Positions 19,561-27,961 of a stretch of DNA of 64,000 bases are shown in pieces; positions within the stretch are counted from its first letter, which is position 1, and every line of letters starts with the position of its first letter. Made by a program: the position numbers and the translations under genes. This DNA comes from Geopsychrobacter electrodiphilus DSM 16401 (GTDB lineage: Bacteria > Desulfobacterota > Desulfuromonadia > Desulfuromonadales > Geopsychrobacteraceae): NCBI RefSeq assembly GCF_000384395.1, contig NZ_ARWE01000001.1:124001-188000 (forward strand), given 5' to 3'. The notes below the pieces were generated by a model, which was given only the letters and a program-made list of their open reading frames with translations, had not been told where the DNA came from and did not search any database.

Positions 19561-20478
19561 ATGCTTGGCATTGAAGAGATTGGATATTACATCCCGGCCG
19601 GGAGAATTTCCAACTATGGGCGAAAAGAACAGTACGGTATCGACGACAACTTCATCGAAAACAAGATCGGCGTCAAACAGGTTGCGCTGAAAGGTACGGA
19701 CGAGGAGACCTCGGATCTCTGCATCAAGGCCTTTGAGGCCCTCTGTGCCAAACAGGAGGTCGACTGCAGCGACATTGAGGCGTTGGTGGTGGTCACCCAG
19801 AATCCGGATCAGAATATTCCGCATGTGTCGGCGATGGTCCACGGTGCCCTTGATCTTCCTGGTGCCTGCGCCTGCTTTGATATTTCCCTTGGCTGCTCCG
19901 GCTTCGTCTATGCGCTCGCGGTTTTTCAGGCTTTCATGACCGCCAACGACATGAAGAAGGGCCTGCTTTTTACTGCCGATCCCTACTCCAAGGTGGTCGA
20001 TCCGAACGATAAGAACACCTCGCTGCTGTTTGGCGATGCGGCGGCGGTGACCCTGGTTTCCGACAGCCCCAGTCTGGTGCCGGGCAAGTTCACCTTCGGC
20101 ACGGCTGGGGTCGAACACCAGAAGTTGATGAATATCGGCGGAAGTCTGTTTATGAACGGGCGCGCCGTGTTCAACTTTTCGGCCAAGACCGTGCCCGGAG
20201 ATATCCGTCTGATGGCCGACAAAAATGGCATCGCCCTTGAAGAGATTGACCTGTTCCTGCTGCATCAGGGGAGCAAGATCATTGTCGAGACGATTGCAGA
20301 TAAATTGGAGATCCCTCGGGAGAAGGTCCCCTATCGGACCTACGACTACGGCAACACCATCTCATCGAGTATCCCGATTCTGCTCGCTGACGAATTGCAT
20401 GGCGCGGCGAAAACCATCGCCATCTGTGGCTTTGGCGTCGGCCTGTCCTGGGCGAGCGGTCTGTTGACGCGCGTCTAA
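19561..20478 (+). CDS. 3-oxoacyl-ACP synthase III-like thiolase-fold enzyme
   Basis: Protein of 305 aa; start at the ATG 19561 behind GGAGG, 21 bp inside the longest frame. All three KAS III catalytic residues are present: Cys112 in SLGCSGFVYAL, His235 in LLHQGSK and Asn265 in YGNTISSS. It should condense an acyl-CoA starter with an acyl-ACP or act as an acyl transferase. No other fatty-acid genes are adjacent, and KAS III paralogues outside the fab cluster often serve cell-surface or secondary metabolite synthesis, so the true substrate is open. A terminator follows at 20541-20571. Confidence 0.88.
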   Translation: MLGIEEIGYYIPAGRISNYGRKEQYGIDDNFIENKIGVKQVALKGTDEETSDLCIKAFEALCAKQEVDCSDIEALVVVTQNPDQNIPHVSAMVHGALDLPGACACFDISLGCSGFVYALAVFQAFMTANDMKKGLLFTADPYSKVVDPNDKNTSLLFGDAAAVTLVSDSPSLVPGKFTFGTAGVEHQKLMNIGGSLFMNGRAVFNFSAKTVPGDIRLMADKNGIALEEIDLFLLHQGSKIIVETIADKLEIPREKVPYRTYDYGNTISSSIPILLADELHGAAKTIAICGFGVGLSWASGLLTRV

Positions 20479-20540
20479 CCAGTCAAGTTGCTGGCGCCTT
20501 ATTCAGCGCCACACATGAACTGGACTTACAGAACTAATAA

Positions 20541-20573
20541 AAGGCCCAATTACGTTTAGTAGTTGGGCCTTTC
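20541..20573 (+). terminator. Terminator after the KAS III-like gene
   Basis: A 9-bp stem (AAGGCCCAA / TTGGGCCTT) closed by a 13-base loop, followed by a short pyrimidine-rich TTCCCTTTCCC tract. Confidence 0.7.
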
Positions 20574-20813
20574 CCTTTCCCCCTGTTTAATCTTCCGAGC
20601 AAACGACATCAGGTAATTTATCATAATGATATGTATCTGATTTTCCCGGGGCTGATTTACGCCCAACCCATGGTTACTAAGGAGCGGCTATCGGAACTCA
20701 TGATTTCTCAAAATGAGATCTATTATCGATTTGATACACATTTAGGCAGCCAAACGCCGAAGGTTTTGCCAAATAATTAATTTAAGTAATTGATTTTATT
20801 GATTTTTATTCTT

Positions 20814-20830
20814 TTGGTGTAAATATTGTA
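20814..20830 (+). promoter_or_regulatory. Sigma-54-like promoter candidate upstream of gabD/doeC
   Basis: TTGGTGTAAATATTGTA carries GG and the -12 TTG with the correct 10-bp spacing of sigma-54 promoters, but the -12 GC is GT. It lies 78 bp before the dehydrogenase start in an A+T-rich region. Two sigma-54 activators are encoded nearby, which makes the match worth noting. Without those genes it would not be called. Confidence 0.3.
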
Positions 20831-20907
20831 TTGCGATAACTATTGTTGTTAATAAGATTTTCCTGCGAACTTTTTTAAATATTTACTATCCTCCGTAAGG
20901 ATCTGAT

Positions 20908-22368
20908 ATGAAAATCCAAGCACTTAGAGATGGCAAACTGTTCCGAGAGCAATGTTATATCAATGGACACTGGACCAATGCTGATCGGGACGAAACGATC
21001 AGCGTCGACAACCCCGCAACCCAGGAAATTATCGGCACCGTGCCCAGGATGGGTGCGGGTGAAACAACAAAGGCTATTGCTGCGGCTAATATTGCGTTCG
21101 GACTCTGGCGCAAAAAGACCGCCGAAGAGCGTGGAAACATCTTGTATCGCTGGTACGAGCTCATGCTGGCCCATCAAGATGATCTGGGTTGCATCCTGAC
21201 GATGGAGCAAGGAAAACCCCTCGCCGAAGCGAAGGGGGAGATCCTGTATGCCGCTTCGTTTATCAAGTGGTTTGCCGAGGAGAGTCGCCGTGCGTATGGG
21301 GACACCATCCCCGGTGCAAAACCCGGTCAACATATCCTGGTGATCAAGCAGCCCGTCGGAGTCACTGCGGCCATTACTCCCTGGAATTTTCCCTCCTCAA
21401 TGATCACGCGCAAGGCGGGGGCGGCACTGGCCGCCGGTTGTACGATGATTGTCAAGCCTGCCTCGGCGACGCCTTTTTCGGCGTTAGCCCTCGCTGAGTT
21501 GGGGGAAAGAGCTGGACTTCCGCCCGGTGTATTTAATGTTATCACCGGGAGTGCCGGAGCCATCGCCGACGCGCTGACCACCAGTGAGATCGTGCGCAAA
21601 ATCAGTTTTACCGGATCGACCGAAATCGGCAGCAAATTGATGTCCCAATGTGCCCAACACCTCCAGAAGGTCTCCCTTGAGTTGGGCGGGAATGCGCCGT
21701 TTCTGGTTTTTGATGATGCCGATCTGGATAAAGCGGTTGAAGGGGCCATGGTCTCGAAGTTTCGCAACACTGGTCAAACCTGTGTCTGTGTTAACCGGTT
21801 TTTGGTGCAGGAGACGGTTCACGACGCCTTTGTTTCCAAGCTCAAGGCAGCCATCGACAAACTGAAAGTTGGCGATGGGTTCGAGCCCGGCATCGAGCAG
21901 TCGGCCTTGATCAATCGCTCTGCTGCAGAAAAAGTGTCAGCCCATGTTCAGGATGCCGTTGCCAAGGGCGCGTGCATTGTGACTGGCGGTAAACCTCACC
22001 AGCGCGGTGGAGCCTTTGTGCAGCCCACGCTTATAACCGGCGTCAAGCCGAACATGCAGTTATGTCAGGAGGAGACTTTTGGCCCTCTTGCCGCCGTCAT
22101 GAGTTTCAAGACCGAAGAGGAGGCGATCCTGCTGGCCAACGATACCCCCTATGGACTGGCGGCTTATTTCTATAGCCGCAACATCCACCGGATCTGGCGG
22201 GTGGCCGAAGGGATTGAGGCTGGCATGATCGGCATCAACGAAGGACTGATCTCTAACGTTGTCGCACCGTTCGGCGGCGTCAAGGAATCGGGTCTGGGCC
22301 GCGAAGGCTCCAAGTACGGGCTCGAAGAATTTATGGAAATAAAATACCTGTGTATGGGGGCGGAATAG
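20908..22368 (+). CDS. Succinate-semialdehyde-type dehydrogenase, proposed DoeC (aspartate-semialdehyde oxidation)
   Basis: Protein of 486 aa of the aldehyde dehydrogenase superfamily, GabD branch. Key residues are visible: Asn160 in TPWNFP, Lys184 in IVKPA, Glu258 in LELGG, and the nucleophile Cys292 in GQTCVCVNR. By family it oxidises succinate semialdehyde or a similar C4 semialdehyde with NAD(P). DoeC of ectoine degradation belongs to this same branch and oxidises aspartate 4-semialdehyde to aspartate. With the ectoine genes downstream, that role is inferred here, not shown. SD AAGGA before the ATG; the decarboxylating dehydrogenase follows after 82 bp. Confidence 0.9.
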   Translation: MKIQALRDGKLFREQCYINGHWTNADRDETISVDNPATQEIIGTVPRMGAGETTKAIAAANIAFGLWRKKTAEERGNILYRWYELMLAHQDDLGCILTMEQGKPLAEAKGEILYAASFIKWFAEESRRAYGDTIPGAKPGQHILVIKQPVGVTAAITPWNFPSSMITRKAGAALAAGCTMIVKPASATPFSALALAELGERAGLPPGVFNVITGSAGAIADALTTSEIVRKISFTGSTEIGSKLMSQCAQHLQKVSLELGGNAPFLVFDDADLDKAVEGAMVSKFRNTGQTCVCVNRFLVQETVHDAFVSKLKAAIDKLKVGDGFEPGIEQSALINRSAAEKVSAHVQDAVAKGACIVTGGKPHQRGGAFVQPTLITGVKPNMQLCQEETFGPLAAVMSFKTEEEAILLANDTPYGLAAYFYSRNIHRIWRVAEGIEAGMIGINEGLISNVVAPFGGVKESGLGREGSKYGLEEFMEIKYLCMGAE

Positions 22369-22450
22369 GTTCAGAGATGACGCTAAATCAAACCTGACTC
22401 CTTGATACCGAAACCAACCTCGGGATTAGAGGACCAAGCTGGAGTTTTAA

Positions 22451-23617
22451 ATGAGTAATGGAAAAAACTGGCAGATCGTGGTCATTCCCGGGGACGGTAT
22501 AGGTCACGAGGTTATGGTGGCAACCCTTGCTGTCCTTGATGTCCTGCGTGCGGATAAAATCCTTGATCTGACCTGGAAAGAACTGCCTTGGCCGAGCACG
22601 GCCTGGCATCGTCAATACGGCGAAATGATGCCGGCCGATGGCTTGCAGCAGCTCAGACAATATGATGCGATTCTGCTTGGCGCTCTGGGTGATCCAGGCC
22701 CGAAAAGCGATCCCAACCGCTACGTCGTTACGGATGGGATTTCTCTGGCGCCACTGCTGGAAATCCGCAAAGGCTTCGATCTCTGGGCCTGTGAAAGACC
22801 GGCCCGTCTGCTTGAGGGTGCTCGGCAGTATCTGGCCGATCCGCGCGCCAGGGAAGTCGACATGTTGGTGATTCGCGAAAACAGCGAGGGGGAATACGTC
22901 AATCAGGGCGGACGTCTGCATTGTGGGACGCCCTTTGAGATCGCCACGCAGGTGGAGGTGTTCTCCCGTCACGCCACCGAGCGGTTGATTCGTCATGCCT
23001 TCCATCGGGCGCAGCAGCGTCTGGAAGAGCGCCGTCTGGGTCAAAGGGCCATGCGCCAATTCTCTGATGATCGTGGTGGTCAATCCCAGGCTCAGGTCTG
23101 TCTGGTGACCAAGCGCAATGCTCTGCCCCACTGGGGCGAGCTCTATTGTGAGGTTTTTGCCGAGATTGCGCCTGAGTTCCCGGAGATTGGCCTGCATCAT
23201 GAGCTGGTTGATGCGGCCTGTATGAAATTCGTCCAGTGCCCCTGGCAGTTTGATGTGGTAGTCGCCAGCAACCTGCAGGGCGATATCCTGACTGACCTCG
23301 CGGCCGTTCTTTCTGGAGGGATGGGGGTCGCTTCCTCTTGCAACATCAACCCGGATGACCACAGCATGCCGGCCATGTTCGAGCCAACCCACGGCAGCGC
23401 GCCGGACATTGCTGGCGAGGATAAGGCCGACCCGCGTGCCATGATTCTGACCGCGGCGAATATGCTCGACTGGATGGGAACAGAGGACCGCGCCGCCGCC
23501 GCCGCCGCGCAGCAACTGCGTCAGGCCGTAGCCCAAGACCTGGCCGCGAACCATGAGTCCGAGCGGAGCACATCCGAAACCGGGCGCGCGATCATGAAAA
23601 TTCTACAGAGCTCATAA
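22451..23617 (+). CDS. Isocitrate/isopropylmalate-type decarboxylating dehydrogenase (tartrate/D-malate-like)
   Basis: Protein of 388 aa. The N-terminus, VVIPGDGIGHEVM, and the C-terminal NAD-binding FEPTHGSAPDIAGEDKADP place it in the beta-decarboxylating dehydrogenase family. Substrate-loop features (LGALGDPGPKSDPNRYVVTD and IRENSEGEYVNQGG) fit the tartrate/D-malate dehydrogenase subgroup rather than LeuB. Compared with remembered tartrate dehydrogenases there is an extra polar segment of some 15-20 residues (RQFSDDRGGQSQAQ) in the middle. In this island it could handle a hydroxy-C4 acid from hydroxyectoine. SD GGAG upstream; likely in one operon with the semialdehyde dehydrogenase. Confidence 0.85.
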   Translation: MSNGKNWQIVVIPGDGIGHEVMVATLAVLDVLRADKILDLTWKELPWPSTAWHRQYGEMMPADGLQQLRQYDAILLGALGDPGPKSDPNRYVVTDGISLAPLLEIRKGFDLWACERPARLLEGARQYLADPRAREVDMLVIRENSEGEYVNQGGRLHCGTPFEIATQVEVFSRHATERLIRHAFHRAQQRLEERRLGQRAMRQFSDDRGGQSQAQVCLVTKRNALPHWGELYCEVFAEIAPEFPEIGLHHELVDAACMKFVQCPWQFDVVVASNLQGDILTDLAAVLSGGMGVASSCNINPDDHSMPAMFEPTHGSAPDIAGEDKADPRAMILTAANMLDWMGTEDRAAAAAAQQLRQAVAQDLAANHESERSTSETGRAIMKILQSS

Positions 23618-23741
23618 GTGACTGTGGTCTGTCATTGCGGGGGAGTCTCGCTCAAAGTTTCTCTGGCAGGTGAAGACTTTGTCGCGTCGGCCTTAGGCCC
23701 AAAAACTTGATAATAAAAGCAGGTATCCCCGGGAGGTGGTA

Positions 23742-25499
23742 TTGAAATCGGTACTCAGAGAGATTCAGGACACTGTCATCAAATATGCCAGTATCATCTC
23801 TCAGGTGATCAATGTTGACGTGGATATTATCGACAAAGAGTTTTGTCGGATTGCCGGGACCGGCTCCTACCAGGCCAGAATCAACGAAGATATGTCCGTT
23901 GAAGGGTATATCTACCGCGAAGCGATTGCGACCGGGCAGACGCTGGTAATTCATGATCCAACCGTCAATCAGCTCTGCTCCCCCTGCCCCAGGAAGTCGG
24001 CCTGTACTGAAAAGTTCCAGATCTGTAAGCCGATCACATTAGGCCAGGAGACCATTGGTGTGATCGCCCTGGTCTGCTTCACCGAGGAGCAGAAGGCCCA
24101 TCTGCTTGATCGCTATGATGTCTATCTGGCCTTTCTCGATCAGATCGCTGAGTTCATCTCGACCAAGGCCTACGAAAACAAGGAACATCAGCGCACCGAA
24201 TTGATGATCAGGCTGATGGAGCAGGTGGTCAATAAAACCGAGATGGGCGTCATCGTCATCGATCATGAAGATACGATCATCAAGGTCAATGGCAACGCCT
24301 TGCAACAACTGGGGTCTTCGGAAGACTGTCTCAATCAGAAGATTCTGATCCAGGCGACCGGTGACAATATCGGTGAGGCTGAAGAATTCAAGGTGGCTAT
24401 CGGGCGGGAGGAATATTTCCTTTTCGGCAGCATGCTGCAGGTCGATTTCGATCTAGAGGAGTATGCCAAGATCCTGGTCTTTCACGACATAAAAACGGTC
24501 AAATCCAGAATCTACGAACTCACCCAGGTCGGTGAAAATGTGCACATCGGCGACATTCTGGGGCACTCCAGCGTGGTCCAGGAGCTGAAAGAAAAAGTCC
24601 GCAAGATCTCCACCTCCACCTCCACGGTGCTTATTCGCGGTGAGAGCGGCACCGGTAAGGAGCTGTTCGCCCGTGCGATTCACCGCGAGAGTGACCGCCG
24701 GAACGAACCCTTCGTCGCGGTCAACTGCGGCTCCATCCCCGATACGCTCATGGAGAGCGAACTCTTCGGCTATATCAAGGGGGCCTTTACCGGTGCCGAT
24801 CCCAAGGGGCGCATCGGCAAATTCGAACTGGCGCACAAGGGCACCCTGTTTCTCGATGAAATCGGCGACATGCCGCTGTATGTACAGGTCAAGCTGCTCA
24901 GAGTTCTGCAGGAACGACAGATCACCCGCCTCGGTTCCAACAACCTGATTGATGTGGATGTGCGGGTCATCGCCGCCACCCACAAAGATCTCGCCGAAAT
25001 GATTCAGGAGCAGACTTTTCGCGAAGATCTGTTCTACCGTCTGAACGTCGTCCCGCTTGAGATCCCGCCGCTGCGCGAGCGGAAAACCGACATCGAACCG
25101 CTGGCCTACCACTTCATCAAAAAGTATTCACAGCTGTTCGGCAAGCACTTCAAACGGCTCGACCCCGAAGTGATGGAGAGCCTGTTGGCCTATGACTGGC
25201 CGGGGAACGTGCGGGAGATGGAGAACGTGATTGAATTCATGATCAACATGATGGAGCCGGACGGCCTGCTGGCTAAGAAGCTGTTGCCTAAAGGGATCCT
25301 CCGCCAGCTGCAACAACCCGCCCCGACCGCCGGCCCGACTCAGGTGCGCCCGATCCGGGCCCTGGAAATCGAAGCGATTGCCAAGGCGTTGGAGATTTAC
25401 GGCACCAGTTCGCAGGGGAAAAAGCTGGCGGCCAAGAAGCTGGGGATCGGAATTGCGACCCTCTACCGCAAGCTCGAAATCAACAATTTATCTAATTGA
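23742..25499 (+). CDS. Sigma-54-dependent activator, copy A
   Basis: Protein of 585 aa. The start is the TTG at 23742 behind GGGAGG; it aligns exactly with the ATG of copy B, and both products are then 585 aa. Residues 1-155 form a ligand-sensing domain with a C-x2-C-x5-C-x6-C cluster (CSPCPRKSACTEKFQIC) before ITLGQETIGVIALVCF. A PAS-like domain follows (about 155-255). The AAA+ domain (about 270-510) has Walker A GESGTGKE and an intact sigma-54-contacting GAFTGA. A Fis-type helix-turn-helix closes the protein (KKLGIGIATLYRKL). It lies directly before the aldehyde oxidoreductase gene and probably controls it. Confidence 0.95.
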   Translation: MKSVLREIQDTVIKYASIISQVINVDVDIIDKEFCRIAGTGSYQARINEDMSVEGYIYREAIATGQTLVIHDPTVNQLCSPCPRKSACTEKFQICKPITLGQETIGVIALVCFTEEQKAHLLDRYDVYLAFLDQIAEFISTKAYENKEHQRTELMIRLMEQVVNKTEMGVIVIDHEDTIIKVNGNALQQLGSSEDCLNQKILIQATGDNIGEAEEFKVAIGREEYFLFGSMLQVDFDLEEYAKILVFHDIKTVKSRIYELTQVGENVHIGDILGHSSVVQELKEKVRKISTSTSTVLIRGESGTGKELFARAIHRESDRRNEPFVAVNCGSIPDTLMESELFGYIKGAFTGADPKGRIGKFELAHKGTLFLDEIGDMPLYVQVKLLRVLQERQITRLGSNNLIDVDVRVIAATHKDLAEMIQEQTFREDLFYRLNVVPLEIPPLRERKTDIEPLAYHFIKKYSQLFGKHFKRLDPEVMESLLAYDWPGNVREMENVIEFMINMMEPDGLLAKKLLPKGILRQLQQPAPTAGPTQVRPIRALEIEAIAKALEIYGTSSQGKKLAAKKLGIGIATLYRKLEINNLSN

Positions 25500-25577
25500 G
25501 ATAGCGTACTCACATAAGTTGCCCGTGGGGCTTACAGCATTGAGGAGACTAAACTGTTCCTCGCAGAGGAGGATTCT

Positions 25578-27335
25578 ATGTATGGATTTTTTGGCCGGAT
25601 GTTAGTGGCCGATGCAAGCAGTCGGACCTGTCACGTGGAAGCGATCTCTGAAGAGTTGTACCGCAAATATTTGGGCGGGAAAGGGGTCGGGACGCACCTG
25701 CTGATGGAGCACGCGCCGGTGGGTGTCGACCCGCTTTCGCCGGAGAATCCCCTCATCTTCTCCCTCGGCCCAATTACCGATACCAAGATCTGGGGCGGCT
25801 GCCGTTTCGGGGTGCACACCAAGAGCCCCCAAACCGGCTTTTACGCCGAATCCTACTCCGGGGGCAAGCTCGCTGAGAAGATGTCGCGCACCGGCTTTGA
25901 CTTTTTCATGCTCACCGGGGCCGCGACCAGTCCCGTCTATCTGGAGGTCACCGAAGAGGGCGGCCAGTTCCATTCGGCCGAGGATCTCTGGGGCCTTGAG
26001 ACTTACGCGACTGAAGATGCATTAATGGCAAAGCACGGTGGTAAAGCCAAGTGCGGCGCGGCGGTGATTGGTCCGGCGGGGGAAAATCTGGTCCCCTTCT
26101 CCATCATCGCCAACGACTACTGGCGCTGCGCGGGCCGCACCGGAACCGGCGCGGTGATGGGCTCAAAAAAGATCAAGGGCCTGGTGTTTGTTGCCGGGCA
26201 GGCCAAGCGCCCGGTGGCCGATCCGCAGGGCGTTGAGGCCTTCGCCAAAAAAACGCTCGCCGAGACCCGGGATCTGCCCGCAACCCAGAACTACAAACGC
26301 TGGGGAACGCCGCAGATGGTGAGCGTCATGAACGAAATAGGGACACTCCCAACCCGCTACTGGCACAATGGCAAGTTCTCTGAGCATCAGCAGATCAACG
26401 GTCAGACCATGGCAGCGCGCGGAGCCCGGCCGAAGGCCTGTGCCCGTTGTTACATCGCCTGTGGCAAGCTGATGACATTTGAGGAGGGGCCCTACGCTGG
26501 ACTCAGCATCGAGGGACCGGAATTTGAGACAATTATGTCTTTGGGCAGCCTGTGTCTGATCGACTCCCTCGATGCCATTGCGCATCTTAACGACCTCTGC
26601 GACAGACTAGGGATGGACACCATCTCTGCGGGGAACCTGATCGCCATGGCGATGGACGGATCGACTCGCGGGCTGACTCCCGAAGCGATCGCCTACGGTG
26701 ATGTCGACGGGGTAACCAATCTGCTCAAGCAGATGGCGGCGCGGACCGGTATGGGGGCCATTTTGGCCCAGGGGAGTCGCGCCGCGGCGGCGGAATGGGG
26801 GATGGCGGATGCGGTTATCCACGTCAAGAATCTCGAACCTGCCGCCTATGATCCCCGGGCCCTCAAGGGGATGGGTCTTGCCTATGCCACTTCTCCGCGT
26901 GGAGCCTGTCATATGCGCGCCACCATTTACAAATCAGAGGTGAGCGGCAAAATGCCGCCGGCGCAGATTGAGGGGAAAGCACTTGAAATGATCGACTACG
27001 AGGATCGGCTGATCCTGCATGACACCTTTGTTCTCTGTCGCTTCTATCGCGATTTTTACTTATGGCCGGAACTGACCAAAATCATTCAACTCACGACCGG
27101 ATTTGATATGAACGAGGCCGAAGTTCGGGAAACGTCCCGACGCGTGGCCGACCTGGTGCGCAACTTCAATCTCCGTGAAGGCCTGATCAAGGAGGACGAC
27201 TGGCTCCCTGAGCGTTTCTTTGATGAGCCTCTGCCTGAAACCGGTGCAAGCATCACGCGCGAGGAGTTGGCAAAAATGCGCAGCGACTATTATTATGAAC
27301 GAGGCTGGAACGAGGAAGGGGTGCCCCGTTCGTGA
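25578..27335 (+). CDS. Aldehyde:ferredoxin oxidoreductase, tungsten-dependent
   Basis: Protein of 585 aa starting MYGFFGRMLVAD with GGAGGA before the ATG. The family landmarks are LGGKGVGTHLL, the tungstopterin-binding region with TGTGAVMGSKKIKGL, and the 4Fe-4S ligands CARCYIAC (about 290) with a late Cys in DTFVLCRFY. It oxidises aldehydes to acids and passes electrons to ferredoxin. A MoaD/ThiS-like protein follows at 27559. It is framed by the two sigma-54 activators. A link to aldehydes formed in ectoine breakdown (for example a semialdehyde) is plausible; scavenging of other aldehydes cannot be excluded. Confidence 0.93.
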   Translation: MYGFFGRMLVADASSRTCHVEAISEELYRKYLGGKGVGTHLLMEHAPVGVDPLSPENPLIFSLGPITDTKIWGGCRFGVHTKSPQTGFYAESYSGGKLAEKMSRTGFDFFMLTGAATSPVYLEVTEEGGQFHSAEDLWGLETYATEDALMAKHGGKAKCGAAVIGPAGENLVPFSIIANDYWRCAGRTGTGAVMGSKKIKGLVFVAGQAKRPVADPQGVEAFAKKTLAETRDLPATQNYKRWGTPQMVSVMNEIGTLPTRYWHNGKFSEHQQINGQTMAARGARPKACARCYIACGKLMTFEEGPYAGLSIEGPEFETIMSLGSLCLIDSLDAIAHLNDLCDRLGMDTISAGNLIAMAMDGSTRGLTPEAIAYGDVDGVTNLLKQMAARTGMGAILAQGSRAAAAEWGMADAVIHVKNLEPAAYDPRALKGMGLAYATSPRGACHMRATIYKSEVSGKMPPAQIEGKALEMIDYEDRLILHDTFVLCRFYRDFYLWPELTKIIQLTTGFDMNEAEVRETSRRVADLVRNFNLREGLIKEDDWLPERFFDEPLPETGASITREELAKMRSDYYYERGWNEEGVPRS

Positions 27336-27371
27336 GTTCAGTTTCCCCGAAACACTTCAGAAATTCAGAGC

Positions 27372-27501
27372 AACGTTTCAGCACTTCTGTGAAGGCCTGC
27401 GGTCACCTGCTCTTGTCTGCGTCTAACGTTGCGACTTAACTTCCCGCTGGCAACAGCAGCAGCCCGCATGCTGTGCAGATTAGATAGGGTGCTGAATAGT
27501 T
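27372..27501. repeat. Dispersed repeat, copy 1
   Basis: About 130 bp between the aldehyde oxidoreductase and its MoaD-like gene, clearly similar to 43010-43141. Shared blocks in order are GGCCTGCGG, CTGCGTC-AACGTTG, CTTAACTTCCC, GGCAACAGC-GCAGCCC and CATGC. The ends are imperfect inverted repeats (AACGTTTCAGCAC and the reverse of GTGCTGAATAGTT). No open reading frame of note. It behaves like a small non-autonomous element or REP-like family. Confidence 0.6.
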
Positions 27502-27558
27502 ACTTATTTCTGGAATCGTTGTTTGAGCTCTTTGGCAGAGTACGCAGGAATTTGAGCC

Positions 27559-27783
27559 ATGCGGATCACGATCAAACTTATTGCCTCACTGGGGGGTGAT
27601 CGATCAAGCGAGCAAGTTCGTACTTATCCTTCAGGGACACGTATCTGTCAGGTGATTGAAGAGCTGGCTCTGCCTGAGGGTCATTTTGGCATGGCTGTTC
27701 TCAACGGTTGTTATGCCGACCTGGAGACCGTCCTGAGCCCTGGGGACGTCTTGTCTCTGTTGCCGCAGGTCGGAGGTGGTTAA
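27559..27783 (+). CDS. MoaD/ThiS-family sulfur carrier
   Basis: Protein of 74 aa with a ubiquitin-like fold: MRITIKLIASLGG at the start, SPGDVLSLLPQVGGG at the end. The terminal Gly-Gly is the site that is adenylated and thiocarboxylated in this family. MoaD-like proteins next to tungsten aldehyde oxidoreductases are thought to supply dithiolene sulfur for the tungstopterin cofactor. The position 223 bp after the oxidoreductase, across repeat copy 1, supports that role. Confidence 0.88.
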   Translation: MRITIKLIASLGGDRSSEQVRTYPSGTRICQVIEELALPEGHFGMAVLNGCYADLETVLSPGDVLSLLPQVGGG

Positions 27784-27961
27784 GGTGGCCCTGCTTTCTG
27801 GCGCTTGTGGCGTTTCTCTGTCTCTAGCCCACCTCTTCGTCAGGTTTCGCTTAACGTTTGGCGACTCCGGGCTTTCTACACCATAGATTGGGTCTTAATT
27901 CGACTTCCAAAACACCGTATGCTAGAGATAAACAGAACGTCGCGGAATTCGGAGGTATTTG

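Noticed and set aside
22388-23554. Long open frame on the minus strand opposite the tartrate-type dehydrogenase
   Set aside because: It mirrors a well-supported gene on the plus strand, has no family motifs, and arises from codon bias in G+C-rich DNA.
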